A stretch of 64,000 bases of DNA, from positions 1,922,001-1,986,000 of the forward strand of contig NZ_CP102173.1 in NCBI RefSeq assembly GCF_024584515.1, given 5' to 3'. The notes beneath the pieces are model-generated. The model was not told the DNA's origin. It made no database searches and was given only the letters and a program-made list of their open reading frames with translations. A program made the position numbers and the translations under genes. The stretch is from Aeromicrobium wangtongii (GTDB taxonomy: Bacteria > Actinomycetota > Actinomycetes > Propionibacteriales > Nocardioidaceae). Shown in pieces: positions 42,611-51,106 of this stretch (the stretch's first letter is position 1; the number at the start of each line of letters is the position of its first letter).

Positions 42611-42706
42611 GCGCCCACGGTAGACCCACTGGGCGCATCTAGAATCGGATGCGGGACACGCCGGAGAATCCAGCGGCCCACCCATCCTGACCGGAGGCGG
42701 CGACGA

Positions 42707-43339
42707 ATGGTTCGTAGGAAGCTCCCCGGAAAGGACGACGCCATGGCGGCATCCGCTGCACACCTCAAGCTCGCGGCCACACCCGAGCACGATGCCGCAT
42801 CCGATCTGAACGATCTCCTCGTCCGCGTCGCACGCGGCGACGAGAGCGCGTTCGCCGCGATCTACGATGCGCTCGGCGCATCCGTGTTCGGGCTGGCCCG
42901 GCGTGTCATCCGCGATCCCGCCCGTGCCGAGGAGATCGCCCAAGAGGTGTTCATGCAGGCCTGGCAGTCCGCCGCCCGCTTCGATCCCGCCCGCGGCAAC
43001 GCCAAGAGCTGGCTCCTGACGCTGGCGCACCGTCGTGCCGTCGACGCCGTCCGCCACGACCAGGCCGCGACCAACCGCGAGAACAAGTACGACTGGTCCG
43101 GGGGCCCGGACTACGACGAGGTCGAGGAGACGGTGACCATCACCCTCGAGCACGAGCAGGTCAACCGCTGCCTGGACGGGCTGACGGAGCTGCAGCGTGA
43201 GGCGGTGAACCTGGCGTACTACCAGGGCTACACCTACGCCGAGGTGGCCACCGCCCTGAACGCGAACACCGCCACGATCAAGACCCGGATGCGCGATGGC
43301 ATCATCCGCCTGCGCGACTGCATGGGAGTTGGGGCATGA
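42707..43339 (+). CDS. sigK: ECF sigma factor, SigK family
   Basis: A 210-residue ECF sigma factor. Region 2 runs from DESAFAAIYDALGASVFGLA to AKSWLLTLAHRRAVDAVRHD, region 4 from LTELQREAVNLAYYQGYTYA to TATIKTRMRDGIIRLRDCM. It aligns best with M. tuberculosis SigK (Rv0445c). Either ATG 42707 (GGAGG 9 bases upstream) or ATG 42743 could be the start. The adjacent anti-sigma factor overlaps by ATGA, so the two are made together and the sigma factor is held inactive at the membrane until a signal. Confidence 0.9.
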   Translation: MVRRKLPGKDDAMAASAAHLKLAATPEHDAASDLNDLLVRVARGDESAFAAIYDALGASVFGLARRVIRDPARAEEIAQEVFMQAWQSAARFDPARGNAKSWLLTLAHRRAVDAVRHDQAATNRENKYDWSGGPDYDEVEETVTITLEHEQVNRCLDGLTELQREAVNLAYYQGYTYAEVATALNANTATIKTRMRDGIIRLRDCMGVGA

Positions 43340-44037
43340 GCACCGATCTGCACTCCCTCATGGCGCCCTACGCGCTCAACGCCCTCGACGACGAGGAGCG
43401 GGCCAGGTTCGAGGCCCATCTCGAGCAGTGCGCCGACTGCCAGGCCGAGATGGCCGGGTTCATGGCCACGGCCGTCCGTCTCGGCGGCGCCGCCGAGCAC
43501 ACGCCTCCCCCGGGTCTGCGTGAGCGCCTGCTCACCGAGATCGGCTCGACGCCCCAGGAGCGTCCCATCGTCACGTCGCTCGCCGACCGCCGCGGGCTGC
43601 GCCGCAGGCTCCCGCGCATCCTGGTGGCAGCGGCCGTCCTGGTCGGCGTCGTCGGCGCGGGTGGCTATGTCGTCGAGCGCCAGAACGCCCAGGAGGAGCA
43701 CGAGCAGCGGGTCGCGGTCTCGCGCGTGCTGTCGGCACCCGACGCACAGACCGTCGCGAAGAGCTTCCCCGGCGGCGGCAACGTGCGGATGGTCATGTCC
43801 TCGAAGGTCAACTCGGCGGTGATCTACGCCAACAACCTGCCGCGGGCCGGCAAGGACAAGGTCTACCAGGTGTGGCTGATCGGGTCGGACGGTCCGCACA
43901 GCCAGGGCACGTTCGTCACCAGCGGCGACATGGTCATGGACGGCATCGACAAGGTCGACCAGGTCGCTGTGACGGTCGAGCCGAAGGGCGGGTCCAAGAA
44001 GCCGACCACCGCGCCCGTCGCGCTGATCCCGGTCTGA
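43336..44037 (+). CDS. rskA: Anti-sigma-K factor, RskA family
   Basis: A 233-residue single-span membrane protein. The cytoplasmic zinc-binding anti-sigma domain is at residues 20-40 with H28, C32 and C35 (HLEQCADCQAEM, HxxxCxxC). The membrane helix is LPRILVAAAVLVGVVGAGGY at about 93-112. The external RskA C-terminal domain follows (VNSAVIYANNLPRAGKDKVY, QVWLIGSDGPHSQGTF). In M. tuberculosis RskA is cleaved stepwise by proteases to free SigK; the same is inferred here. Overlaps sigK by ATGA. Confidence 0.9.
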   Translation: MSTDLHSLMAPYALNALDDEERARFEAHLEQCADCQAEMAGFMATAVRLGGAAEHTPPPGLRERLLTEIGSTPQERPIVTSLADRRGLRRRLPRILVAAAVLVGVVGAGGYVVERQNAQEEHEQRVAVSRVLSAPDAQTVAKSFPGGGNVRMVMSSKVNSAVIYANNLPRAGKDKVYQVWLIGSDGPHSQGTFVTSGDMVMDGIDKVDQVAVTVEPKGGSKKPTTAPVALIPV

Positions 44038-44079
44038 CCGGGGTGCCCGCGTGCCACCGGACGATGGGATCATGACGGC

Positions 44080-44838
44080 GTGACTCCACCGCTCGTCCTG
44101 ATCGCGGCCGCGATGGCGGTGCCGTCGGGCTTCTACCGTCCGCTGGTCGCCGCATTCGCCGAGCGTGGCTGGGAGGCGCGGGCGCTGCCCAACCGCGGCT
44201 TCGAGCGCGGTGAGCCGATCGCCTCGCGCGCGCACGACTGGAGCTATGCCGACGAGATCCAGGCGATCGCGGACGCCGTGGGCAAGGCGCGCGCGGACGA
44301 TCCGGACCGTCCGGTCATCGTGCTGGGGCACAGCCTCGGGTCGCAGCTGGGCGCGGGCCACCAGCTCCACCACCCGCCGGCGGACGGATTCGTGACCGTC
44401 GGCGCCTCAGTGCCGCACTTCCGCACCTATCCGTACGGCGGGCTGGGCGTGCTGCTGCTCGGGGTCACCGTCCCGCTGGCGACGCGGGTACGCGGCTTCC
44501 TGCCCAAGCCGTTCTTCGGCGCTCCGGGCGCCAGGACACTGATGCGCGAGTGGGCCCGGTTCGTCCGCACCGGGAAGCCACCCTTCGACGTCCCGCACCG
44601 CATCACGTCGCCGACGCTCGTCATCCAGCTGCAGGGCGACACCTACGCCGTGTCGGCGTCGAACAAGGTCTTCACCGCGATGATGGTCGAGCCCGACGCC
44701 GTCACCCGGTGGGTCTACACCAAGGACGCCGCCCTGGCCGCTGGCGGCACGTCCCACCACGTCCAATGGGTCAAGACCCCAGGCCCGGTCGTCGACCGCA
44801 TCATCGACTGGTGGACCACCACCCACCCCATCCGCTGA
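44080..44838 (+). CDS. Alpha/beta hydrolase
   Basis: A 252-residue hydrolase. The nucleophile elbow is VIVLGHSLGSQLGAGHQ (GHSLG). The likely acid is in TLVIQLQGDTYA and the catalytic His in GTSHHVQW. A helix-rich cap (RVRGFLPKPFFGAPGARTLM) lies between. Substrate unknown. GTG start at 44080, 42 bases after rskA; it may belong to the same transcript. The stop codon overlaps the first unit of the 21-base repeat array. Confidence 0.82.
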   Translation: MTPPLVLIAAAMAVPSGFYRPLVAAFAERGWEARALPNRGFERGEPIASRAHDWSYADEIQAIADAVGKARADDPDRPVIVLGHSLGSQLGAGHQLHHPPADGFVTVGASVPHFRTYPYGGLGVLLLGVTVPLATRVRGFLPKPFFGAPGARTLMREWARFVRTGKPPFDVPHRITSPTLVIQLQGDTYAVSASNKVFTAMMVEPDAVTRWVYTKDAALAAGGTSHHVQWVKTPGPVVDRIIDWWTTTHPIR

Positions 44839-45103
44839 CGCGTGGGTTGTAGACGCTGACGCGTGGGTTGTAGACGCTGACGCGTGACTTACGCATCGCG
44901 ACGCGTGGGTTGTAGACGCTGACGCGTGACTTACGCACCGCGACGCGTGGGTTACGTACCACGGACACGCTGGGTCAGGTCAGGCATGGACGGGAACCAA
45001 CCCACGCCTCAGCATGCACAACCCACGCCTCAGCATGCACAACCCACGCCTCAGCGTCTACAACCCACGCGTCAGCGTGCGGAAGCCACGCGTCAGCGGT
45101 GGG
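44837..45103. repeat. Inverted array of tandem 21-base repeats
   Basis: Left arm: six contiguous 21-base units at 44837-44962, each starting GACGCGTG(G/A)(G/C)TT. Right arm: five contiguous units at 44999-45103, each starting AA(C/G)CCACGC(C/G)TCAGC, the reverse complement of the same core (AACCCACGC / GCGTGGGTT). A 36-base centre is unique. The array fills the whole gap between the convergent hydrolase and gcvP genes and can fold into a long imperfect hairpin. There are no spacers, so it is not a CRISPR. No promoter or gene is seen inside it. Confidence 0.9.
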
Positions 45104-45104
45104 G

Positions 45105-47939
45105 TCAGTCGGCGAAGGCCTCGACCGGGGGGCAGGAGCAGGCCAGGTTGCGGTCGCCGTAGGCCTGGTCGATGCGGCCGACCGGCGGCCAGTACTTGTC
45201 ATCGACCGTCCCGGCCGGGAAGGCGCCTGTGCTGATGTCGTAGGCGTGGTCCCACTCCAGCAGCGTCCGCATCGTGTGCGGCGAGTTCACCAGCGGGTTG
45301 TCCCCGGCCGGCCACTGCCCCGCGATGACCTGGTCGATCTCCGAGCGGATCGCCAGCATCGCGTCGCAGAACCGATCGAGCTCGGCGAGGTCCTCGGACT
45401 CGGTCGGCTCGACCATCAGCGTGCCCGGCACCGGGAAGCTCATGGTCGGCGCGTGGAAGCCGTAGTCGATCAGCCGCTTCGCGACATCATCGATCGTCAG
45501 CCCCGCAGCCTTCGTCAGCGGCCGCAGGTCCAGGATGCACTCGTGCGCGACGAGGTCGTTGTCACCCGTGTAGAGCACCGGGAAGGCGCTCTCGAGGCGC
45601 TTGGCGATGTAGTTCGCCGACAGGACGGCCACCGAGGTGGCGTCCGTCAGGCCCTCGGCGCCCATCATCGCGATGTACGCGTACGGGATCGGCAGGATGC
45701 CCGCCGAGCCGTAGGGCGACGCGCTGATGGCGCCGACGCCGACCCGCTTGCTCTCCACGGGATGCAGCGGGTGCGTGGGCAGGAACGGCACCAGGTGCTC
45801 GGCCACCGCGACGGGTCCGACACCGGGGCCACCGCCGCCGTGCGGGATGCAGAATGTCTTGTGCAGGTTCAGGTGCGAGACGTCGCCGCCGAACACGCCG
45901 GGCTGGGCGTGACCCAGCAGCGCGTTGAGGTTGGCGCCGTCGACGTACACCTGGCCGCCGTGCGCGTGCACGATCTCGCACAGCTCGGTGATGCCGTGCT
46001 CATAGACGCCGTGCGTCGACGGGTAGGTCACCATGATCGCCGCCAGGTCGTCGGTGTGCTTCTCGCACTGCGCCCGCAGGTCGGCCAGGTCGACCTCGCC
46101 CTGATCGGTCGACTTGACCAGCACGACCCGCATGCCGGCCATGACCGCCGACGCGGCGTTGGTGCCGTGCGCCGAGCTGGGGATCAGGCACACCGTGCGG
46201 TGCTGGTCGCCGCGGCTGTGGTGGTAGGCCCGGATGGCCAGCAGCCCGGCGAACTCACCCTGGGAGCCGGCATTGGGCTGGATGGAGACGCCGGCGTAAC
46301 CGGTCACCTCGGCGAGCCAGCCCTCCAGCGTCTCGATGAGCTCGATCATGCCCGCGGCGTCCTCGGCCGGCACGAACGGGTGCAGATCGGCGAACCCGGG
46401 CCAGCTGATGGGCTCCATCTCGGCGGTCGCGTTGAGCTTCATGGTGCACGAGCCCAGCGGGATCATGCCCCGGTCCAGAGCGTAGTCGCGGTCGCTGAGC
46501 TTCTTGAGGTAGCGCAGCATCTGCGTCTCGCTGTGGTGCTCGTGGAACACCGGGTGGGTCAGGATCTCGTCGGTGCGCAGCAGGTCCGACGGCAGCGCAG
46601 CGGGCGCGTCGTCGACACCGGGGACGCCGAAGGCGTTCCAGACCGTCTCCAGGTGGGCGCGCGTCGTGGTCTCGTTGGTCGAGATGCTGATGGTGTCGGC
46701 GTCGACGAGCCGCAGGTGGACGCCCGCCTCGCGAGCCTTGGCCACGATGCCGACAGCGCCGCCGGGCACCGTCGCCACGACGGTGTCGAAGAAGTCGCCA
46801 CCGGCGACCTCCACTCCCCCGGCACGCAGGCCCTCGGCGAGCAGGCTCGCGGACGCGTTGACGTCCGTCGCGATCCGGCGCAGGCCGGCCGGTCCGTGGT
46901 AGACCGCGTACATCGACGCGGTGACCGCCAGCAGCACCTGGGCGGTGCAGATGTTGGACGTGGCCTTCTCGCGGCGGATGTGCTGCTCGCGCGTCTGCAG
47001 GGCCAGGCGGTAGGCCGGACGGCCCGCGCTGTCGACCGAGACGCCCACGAGGCGGCCGGGCAGGTGGCGCTCCAATCCGGAGCGGACGGCCATGAACCCG
47101 GCGTGCGGGCCGCCGTAGAACATCGGGACGCCGAAGCGCTGCGTCGAGCCGACGACGACGTCCGCGCCGAGCGAGCCGGGCGAGGCCAGCAGGACCAGGG
47201 CCAGCGGGTCCGCGACGACCACCGCGAGACCGCCGCCCGCGTGAGCCGCCTCGATCGCGGCGCGGGGATCGACGATCCGTCCGTCGGCGCGCGGGTAGGC
47301 CACGATGATGCCGGCCATCTCGACGTCCGGGACCCCAGCCGCCAGATCGGCCTCGAGCAGCTCGATGCCGAGCGCCTCGGCGCGGGTGTGCGTGACGGCG
47401 AGCGTCTGCGGCAGCAGGCCGGAGTCGATCACGATCGGCAGGGCGTCCTTGCCCTTGGTCGCCCGGCGGATCAGCGTCATCGCCTCGGCGACCGCGGTGC
47501 CCTCGTCCAGCAGCGAGGAGTTGGCCGTGGGCAGCCCGGTCAGGTCCGAGATGACGGTCTGGAAGTTCAGCAGCGCCTCGAGACGCCCTTGGGAGATCTC
47601 CGGCTGGTACGGCGTGTAGGCCGTGTACCAGGACGGGTCCTCCAGCACGTTGCGGCGGATGACGGCCGGTGTGACGGTCGGGTGGTAGCCCAGGCCGATC
47701 ATCGCGACGCCCGGGTTGTTGCGGTCGGCCAGCGCCCGCAACGTCGCCAGCGCCTCGGTCTCGGTGCGGGCGGGCGGCAGGTTCAGCGCAGAGCTGCTGC
47801 GGATGCCCGAGGGAACCGCTGCCTGCATCAGCGCGTCGAGCGAGTCGTAGCCGACGCGCCGCACCATGGCGTCCTGGTCGGCAGCCGTCGGGCCGATGTG
47901 GCGGCCGGCGAAGTCATGGGAGACACGATCTTGGGACAT
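45105..47939 (-). CDS. gcvP: Glycine dehydrogenase (decarboxylating), P protein
   Basis: A 944-residue PLP enzyme of the glycine cleavage system, of the long alpha2 type with both halves in one chain. The PLP lysine lies in [20 protein letters not shown]; the N-terminal half starts [20 protein letters not shown], and the centre [15 protein letters not shown] is a family signature. It decarboxylates glycine and loads the aminomethyl group on the GcvH lipoyl arm. gcvH lies 3 kb upstream in the same block; gcvT is not in the window. A glycine riboswitch precedes it. Confidence 0.97.
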   Translation of the reverse strand: MSQDRVSHDFAGRHIGPTAADQDAMVRRVGYDSLDALMQAAVPSGIRSSSALNLPPARTETEALATLRALADRNNPGVAMIGLGYHPTVTPAVIRRNVLEDPSWYTAYTPYQPEISQGRLEALLNFQTVISDLTGLPTANSSLLDEGTAVAEAMTLIRRATKGKDALPIVIDSGLLPQTLAVTHTRAEALGIELLEADLAAGVPDVEMAGIIVAYPRADGRIVDPRAAIEAAHAGGGLAVVVADPLALVLLASPGSLGADVVVGSTQRFGVPMFYGGPHAGFMAVRSGLERHLPGRLVGVSVDSAGRPAYRLALQTREQHIRREKATSNICTAQVLLAVTASMYAVYHGPAGLRRIATDVNASASLLAEGLRAGGVEVAGGDFFDTVVATVPGGAVGIVAKAREAGVHLRLVDADTISISTNETTTRAHLETVWNAFGVPGVDDAPAALPSDLLRTDEILTHPVFHEHHSETQMLRYLKKLSDRDYALDRGMIPLGSCTMKLNATAEMEPISWPGFADLHPFVPAEDAAGMIELIETLEGWLAEVTGYAGVSIQPNAGSQGEFAGLLAIRAYHHSRGDQHRTVCLIPSSAHGTNAASAVMAGMRVVLVKSTDQGEVDLADLRAQCEKHTDDLAAIMVTYPSTHGVYEHGITELCEIVHAHGGQVYVDGANLNALLGHAQPGVFGGDVSHLNLHKTFCIPHGGGGPGVGPVAVAEHLVPFLPTHPLHPVESKRVGVGAISASPYGSAGILPIPYAYIAMMGAEGLTDATSVAVLSANYIAKRLESAFPVLYTGDNDLVAHECILDLRPLTKAAGLTIDDVAKRLIDYGFHAPTMSFPVPGTLMVEPTESEDLAELDRFCDAMLAIRSEIDQVIAGQWPAGDNPLVNSPHTMRTLLEWDHAYDISTGAFPAGTVDDKYWPPVGRIDQAYGDRNLACSCPPVEAFAD

Positions 47940-48021
47940 CTGGGGCTCCGAAGGTAGAGGCGACGACTGTGCCTCCCCTTCTGTCGTCCCGCCACGATCG
48001 GCGGTGCTCCAGAATTGCCTC

Positions 48022-48102
48022 GGTCGCGTGGTTCGGTGCCTGAGAGATTCCGGGGAGGAATTGCCCCTTCGGCGTCGCCTGGGCGAACTCTCCCACGCGC
48101 GA
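48022..48102 (-). ncRNA. Glycine riboswitch (single aptamer) upstream of gcvP
   Basis: On the minus strand the conserved glycine aptamer blocks occur in order: GCGTGGGAGAGTTCGC, GACGCCGAAGGGGCAA, then AATCTCTCAGGCACC and the closing CCACGC, which pairs with GCGTGG as P1. A second aptamer is not seen; the downstream GACCGAGGCAATTC is the typical singlet partner stretch. It lies about 85-160 bases before the gcvP ATG. Glycine binding should turn gcvP on, as known for this class. Confidence 0.9.
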
Positions 48103-48183
48103 TCGACAGCGCGTTCAGCCTACCAACACGGTGGCTCCGTGCACCGCCGCATCAGGTGACGTGGCGCACTCGGCGGCGTGGGC

Positions 48184-48768
48184 TCAGCTGGACAGCCGCG
48201 CGCGGCGGCGGGCGGCGAGCTCGTCGTCGGCCGAGGAGATCTCGACGGCACGCTCGCTGGGCAGCTCGTGCAGGGAGCCCTCGATCTCCTTCCACACACC
48301 GCCGATCGCGATGCCGAAGACGCCCTGGCCACCCTGCAGCAGGTCGATGACCTCGTCGGCGGAGCGGCACTCGTAGACGCTGGCGCCGTCGCTCATGAGC
48401 GTGACCTGCGTCAGGTCGTCGGTGCCGCGGACGCGCAGGTGGTCGATGGCGACCCGGATCTGCTGCAGCGAGACACCCGCGTCGAGCAGACGCTTGATGA
48501 TCTTGAGCAGCAGGATGTCCTTGAAGGAGTAGAGGCGCTGCGTGCCCGAGCCCGTCGCCGAGCGGACGGTCGGCTCGACCAGGCCGGTGCGCGCCCAGTA
48601 GTCGAGCTGGCGGTAGGTGATACCAGCGGCACTGCAGGCCGTGGGGCCGCGGAATCCGGCGTCCTCGGGCAGCGGGGAGACGTCGTCGGTGAAGAGCAGT
48701 CCCTGGTCACGGGCGTCCGCAGCCGCTTGATGTGTGGCGGTGGCGTCGTTGTCGTGCGACTCGATCAT
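48184..48768 (-). CDS. MerR family transcriptional regulator (Rv1830-like)
   Basis: A 194-residue regulator. The HTH is GITYRQLDYWARTGLVEPTV, followed by SGTQRLYSFKDILLLKIIKR and a helix ending in VSLQQIRVAIDHL. The C-terminal part (VYECRSADEVIDLLQGGQGV) lacks a metal-binding Cys cluster. By position it corresponds to Rv1830 of M. tuberculosis. Two 23-bp inverted repeats upstream suggest autoregulation or control by the neighbouring MerR protein FtsR. Confidence 0.88.
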   Translation of the reverse strand: MIESHDNDATATHQAAADARDQGLLFTDDVSPLPEDAGFRGPTACSAAGITYRQLDYWARTGLVEPTVRSATGSGTQRLYSFKDILLLKIIKRLLDAGVSLQQIRVAIDHLRVRGTDDLTQVTLMSDGASVYECRSADEVIDLLQGGQGVFGIAIGGVWKEIEGSLHELPSERAVEISSADDELAARRRARLSS

Positions 48769-48840
48769 CCGGAATGCCTTCCAAAGCTGGTATGGGGGAA
48801 GACTACCGCCACGGAACTACATCCGTGTACCTTCGGCAGC

Positions 48841-48863
48841 ACTCTCAACGTAGAGGTGAGAGT
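48841..48863. promoter_or_regulatory. Inverted repeat 1, MerR-type operator
   Basis: ACTCTCA and TGAGAGT, 7-bp perfect arms with a 9-base spacer (23 bp in all), 73-95 bases before the start of the MerR gene. The architecture (7-9-7) is the same as in the second repeat and fits a MerR dimer site. Confidence 0.6.
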
Positions 48864-48908
48864 TTCGCCGGTCAACGACCGAGCGCACATGTCGGCGTTC
48901 TTTTCTCA

Positions 48909-48931
48909 AGTCTCACTCAAGGGTTGAGACT
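48909..48931. promoter_or_regulatory. Inverted repeat 2, MerR-type operator
   Basis: AGTCTCA and TGAGACT, again 7-bp perfect arms with a 9-base spacer. It starts 13 bases beyond the stop codon of the DUF151 gene, on the MerR promoter side. Confidence 0.6.
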
Positions 48932-48943
48932 CTCCGCCGGCGC

Positions 48944-49408
48944 TCATTCCGAGAAGTCCTCGGGTTCCACCTCGTCGAGGAACTCACGGAACTTCTCGAT
49001 CTCCGCGTCCTCCTCGTTCGTCGACGTGATGCCCGCCTCGTCGAGGACGTCCTCGGAGCACACGATCCGGGAGCCGGTGCGCAGCGCCAGGGCGATGGAG
49101 TCCGACGGTCGGGCCTCGACCTCCACGCCCGAGGAGAACACCAGCACCGCGAAGAAGATCCCCTCGCGGACGTCCAGGATGCGGACCTCCCGCAGCTCGT
49201 CGCCGAGCCCTTCGATGATGCGCTGCATCAGCTCGTGCGTCAGGGGACGCGCCGTCGGCGTGCCCTGCTGGGCGTACGCGATCGCCGACGCCTCCACCGC
49301 ACCGATCCAGATCGGCAGGTAGCGAGCACCCTCGACCTCCCGCAGGAGCACGAGCGGCTGGTTGGTCGGCATCTCGACGCGGACACCCACGACCTCGACC
49401 TCGCGCAT
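48944..49408 (-). CDS. Bifunctional nuclease family protein (DUF151)
   Basis: A 154-residue protein with the DUF151 core: REVEVVGVRVEMPTNQPLVL, LPIWIGAVEASAIAYAQQG, RPLTHELMQRIIEGLGDELR and EVEARPSDSIALALRTG. Plant and Thermotoga relatives have nuclease activity; the bacterial role is unclear. A long acidic tail (STNEEDAEIEKFREFLDEVE) follows. It lies 1 base after ftsR and corresponds to Rv1829. Confidence 0.9.
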   Translation of the reverse strand: MREVEVVGVRVEMPTNQPLVLLREVEGARYLPIWIGAVEASAIAYAQQGTPTARPLTHELMQRIIEGLGDELREVRILDVREGIFFAVLVFSSGVEVEARPSDSIALALRTGSRIVCSEDVLDEAGITSTNEEDAEIEKFREFLDEVEPEDFSE

Positions 49409-49409
49409 G

Positions 49410-50129
49410 TCAGCCGCGCAATCGACTTCTGACCAGTACGGACTGGAAGCGGATCGACAGCGCGGCCAGGCTTGCCACGGTGCGCTCGGCCGCTTCCTTG
49501 TCGAGCTGGCGGGAGCGCGGCGTCACGACCTGGTCGAACAGCGCGACCTCACGATCCGCGGCAGCGCCGAAGATCTTCAGGTGGCGCGGCTCCAGGCCGA
49601 GCTCGGCGAACTCCCCCACGATGGAGGCGACCTGCAGGGCCGTGCCGTCGTAGTAGGTCTGGGTGGGACGCTGCGAGATCAGGCCGTACTCCTGGATCGC
49701 GTCCAGCGTCGCCGAGTCGATGCCGGCTGCCTCGAGCAGCTCCTCGCGCGACAGGCGGATGCTGCTGGACCCCTCCAGGAACGTCGCCTCGTTCGGCAGG
49801 CCGTCCTCGGCCAGCGTCAGGTGCGGGACGCGCGCGGTCGAGCCCTGGACGGTGTCGGGCACCACGCCACGGTCCATCTCGTCCAGGACCTGGCGGATGT
49901 GGCCGAGCGGCCAGAACTTGTCGCGCTGCTGCCGCAGGATGAACCGCAGTCGCTCGACGTCGTTGAAGGAGAACTTGCGGTACCCGGACGGCGTGCGCTC
50001 CGGCTCGAGCAGGCCCTCGGACTCCAGGTACCTGATCTTGGTGATCGTCAGGTCCGGGAACTCCGGCAGCAGCTCGTCCAGCACCTTGCCGATGCCCAGC
50101 CGCGAGAGCTCGGGAAGCGGCTCGGTCAC
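49410..50129 (-). CDS. ftsR: MerR family regulator FtsR
   Basis: A 239-residue regulator. The N-terminal winged HTH is LTITKIRYLESEGLLEPERT then PSGYRKFSFNDVERLRFILR. The C-terminal part is a second helical domain (LSREELLEAAGIDSATLDAI, RQLDKEAAERTVASLAALSI). Its place beside garA matches Rv1828 and cg1631 (FtsR), an activator of ftsZ in Corynebacterium glutamicum. GTG start overlaps the garA stop (GTGA), so the two are coupled. Confidence 0.88.
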   Translation of the reverse strand: MTEPLPELSRLGIGKVLDELLPEFPDLTITKIRYLESEGLLEPERTPSGYRKFSFNDVERLRFILRQQRDKFWPLGHIRQVLDEMDRGVVPDTVQGSTARVPHLTLAEDGLPNEATFLEGSSSIRLSREELLEAAGIDSATLDAIQEYGLISQRPTQTYYDGTALQVASIVGEFAELGLEPRHLKIFGAAADREVALFDQVVTPRSRQLDKEAAERTVASLAALSIRFQSVLVRSRLRG

Positions 50130-50611
50130 TGCGCGCCCTTCAGGGATCCGGCGAAGTAGATCAACCGGTACTTGCCGATCTGCACCTCGTCGCCACCGGA
50201 GAGGGTCACCTCGCCGTCGATCCGGTCACGGTTGACATAGGTGCCGTTCAGGCTGCCCAGGTCGGTGACGGAGTAGCCCGAGCCGTGGCGGGTGAAGGTG
50301 CCGTGACGGCGCGAGACGCTGATGTCGTCGAGGAAGATGTCGCTGTCGGGATGACGTCCCACCGACACCTGGTCGCTGTCGAGCAGGAACCGCGCGCCGG
50401 AGTCGGGACCGCGCTGCACCAGCAGCATCGCGCTGCCGGCGGGGAGGTTCTCGACGGCCGACACGTCCGAGGCCGACATCTCCTCGGTGTCCGCATCCAG
50501 GATCGGGATGTGGGTCGTGTGGTCGGAGACCGGCCCCGAACCGGGGCCTCCCCCGAGGGCGTCCTTGTGCGCAGCGGCGGTGTCGTCGGGCTCTTGGTCC
50601 GGCGTAGACAT
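50126..50611 (-). CDS. garA: FHA domain protein GarA/OdhI-like
   Basis: A 161-residue signalling protein. The FHA domain spans about residues 60-155: VQRGPDSGARFLLDSDQVSV, GRHPDSDIFLDD, SVSRRHGTFTRHG and LGSLNGTYVNRDRI carry the phosphothreonine-binding Arg, Ser and Asn. The N-terminal tail has a TT pair (T32-T33, DHTTHIPI) in place of the usual ETTSVF kinase motif. In actinobacteria unphosphorylated GarA inhibits 2-oxoglutarate dehydrogenase and affects glutamate metabolism. ATG 50611 is 8 bases after AGGAG. Confidence 0.9.
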   Translation of the reverse strand: MSTPDQEPDDTAAAHKDALGGGPGSGPVSDHTTHIPILDADTEEMSASDVSAVENLPAGSAMLLVQRGPDSGARFLLDSDQVSVGRHPDSDIFLDDISVSRRHGTFTRHGSGYSVTDLGSLNGTYVNRDRIDGEVTLSGGDEVQIGKYRLIYFAGSLKGAQ

Positions 50612-50711
50612 CGGCTTCACTCCTGTGTGCGGTCGACCTCGGAGAGGGTGTGGGACGTGACTTCCAACCTAGCATCCACGAGGGACCGGTCAGAGCGGCT
50701 TGAGGGGTGCG

Positions 50712-51089
50712 TCAGTCGGACGCGAGGGCCGCGTAGGCCTCGGCCTCGAGCAGGGCACCGGTCGGGTCGTCCTCGGACGGACGCAGCTTGATGAGCCAGC
50801 CCTCGCCGTAGGGATCGGAGTTGATGACCTCGGGGCCGCCGTCGAGCGCGTCGTTGCGGGCGACGATCTCGCCGCTGAGCGGGGAGAAGATGTCGCTGAC
50901 CGACTTGGTCGACTCCAGCTCGCCGATGGTCGCGCCGGCCTCCACGCGGTCGCCGACGGCCGGGAGCTCGACGTAGACGATGTCGCCGAGCTGATCCTGC
51001 GCGAAGTCGGTGATGCCCACGGTGGCGATGTCGTCGTCCATCCGCACCCACTCGTGCTCTTCGCTGTAGTACAGGTCCTCAGGAATCAC
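50712..51089 (-). CDS. gcvH: Glycine cleavage system H protein
   Basis: A 125-residue lipoyl carrier. The lipoylated lysine K62 lies in GELESTKSVSDIFSPLSGEI. The start EDLYYSEEHEWVRMDDDIAT and the end GEGWLIKLRP are typical. GTG 51089 after AAGGAG is chosen; a TTG at 51110 is the alternative. Same position as Rv1826. Its partner gcvP is 3 kb away with a separate riboswitch; gcvT is not in the window. Confidence 0.95.
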   Translation of the reverse strand: MIPEDLYYSEEHEWVRMDDDIATVGITDFAQDQLGDIVYVELPAVGDRVEAGATIGELESTKSVSDIFSPLSGEIVARNDALDGGPEVINSDPYGEGWLIKLRPSEDDPTGALLEAEAYAALASD

Positions 51090-51106
51090 CGCAGGCTCCT
51101 TGCCGG

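Noticed and set aside
44837..45103. The 21-base repeats as a CRISPR array
   Set aside because: The units are contiguous without unique spacers and are inverted in the second half; no cas genes are near.
45105..47939. A very long open frame on the plus strand opposite gcvP, and similar long antisense frames opposite lysX and rocD
   Set aside because: Their amino acid composition (Arg, Gly, Asp, His rich, no domain) is that of shadow frames in high-GC DNA. The minus-strand frames give clear conserved enzymes.
47940..48021. A second glycine aptamer of a tandem riboswitch
   Set aside because: The GGAGAG and CTCTCAGGCA blocks are not repeated; only the singlet partner stretch is present.
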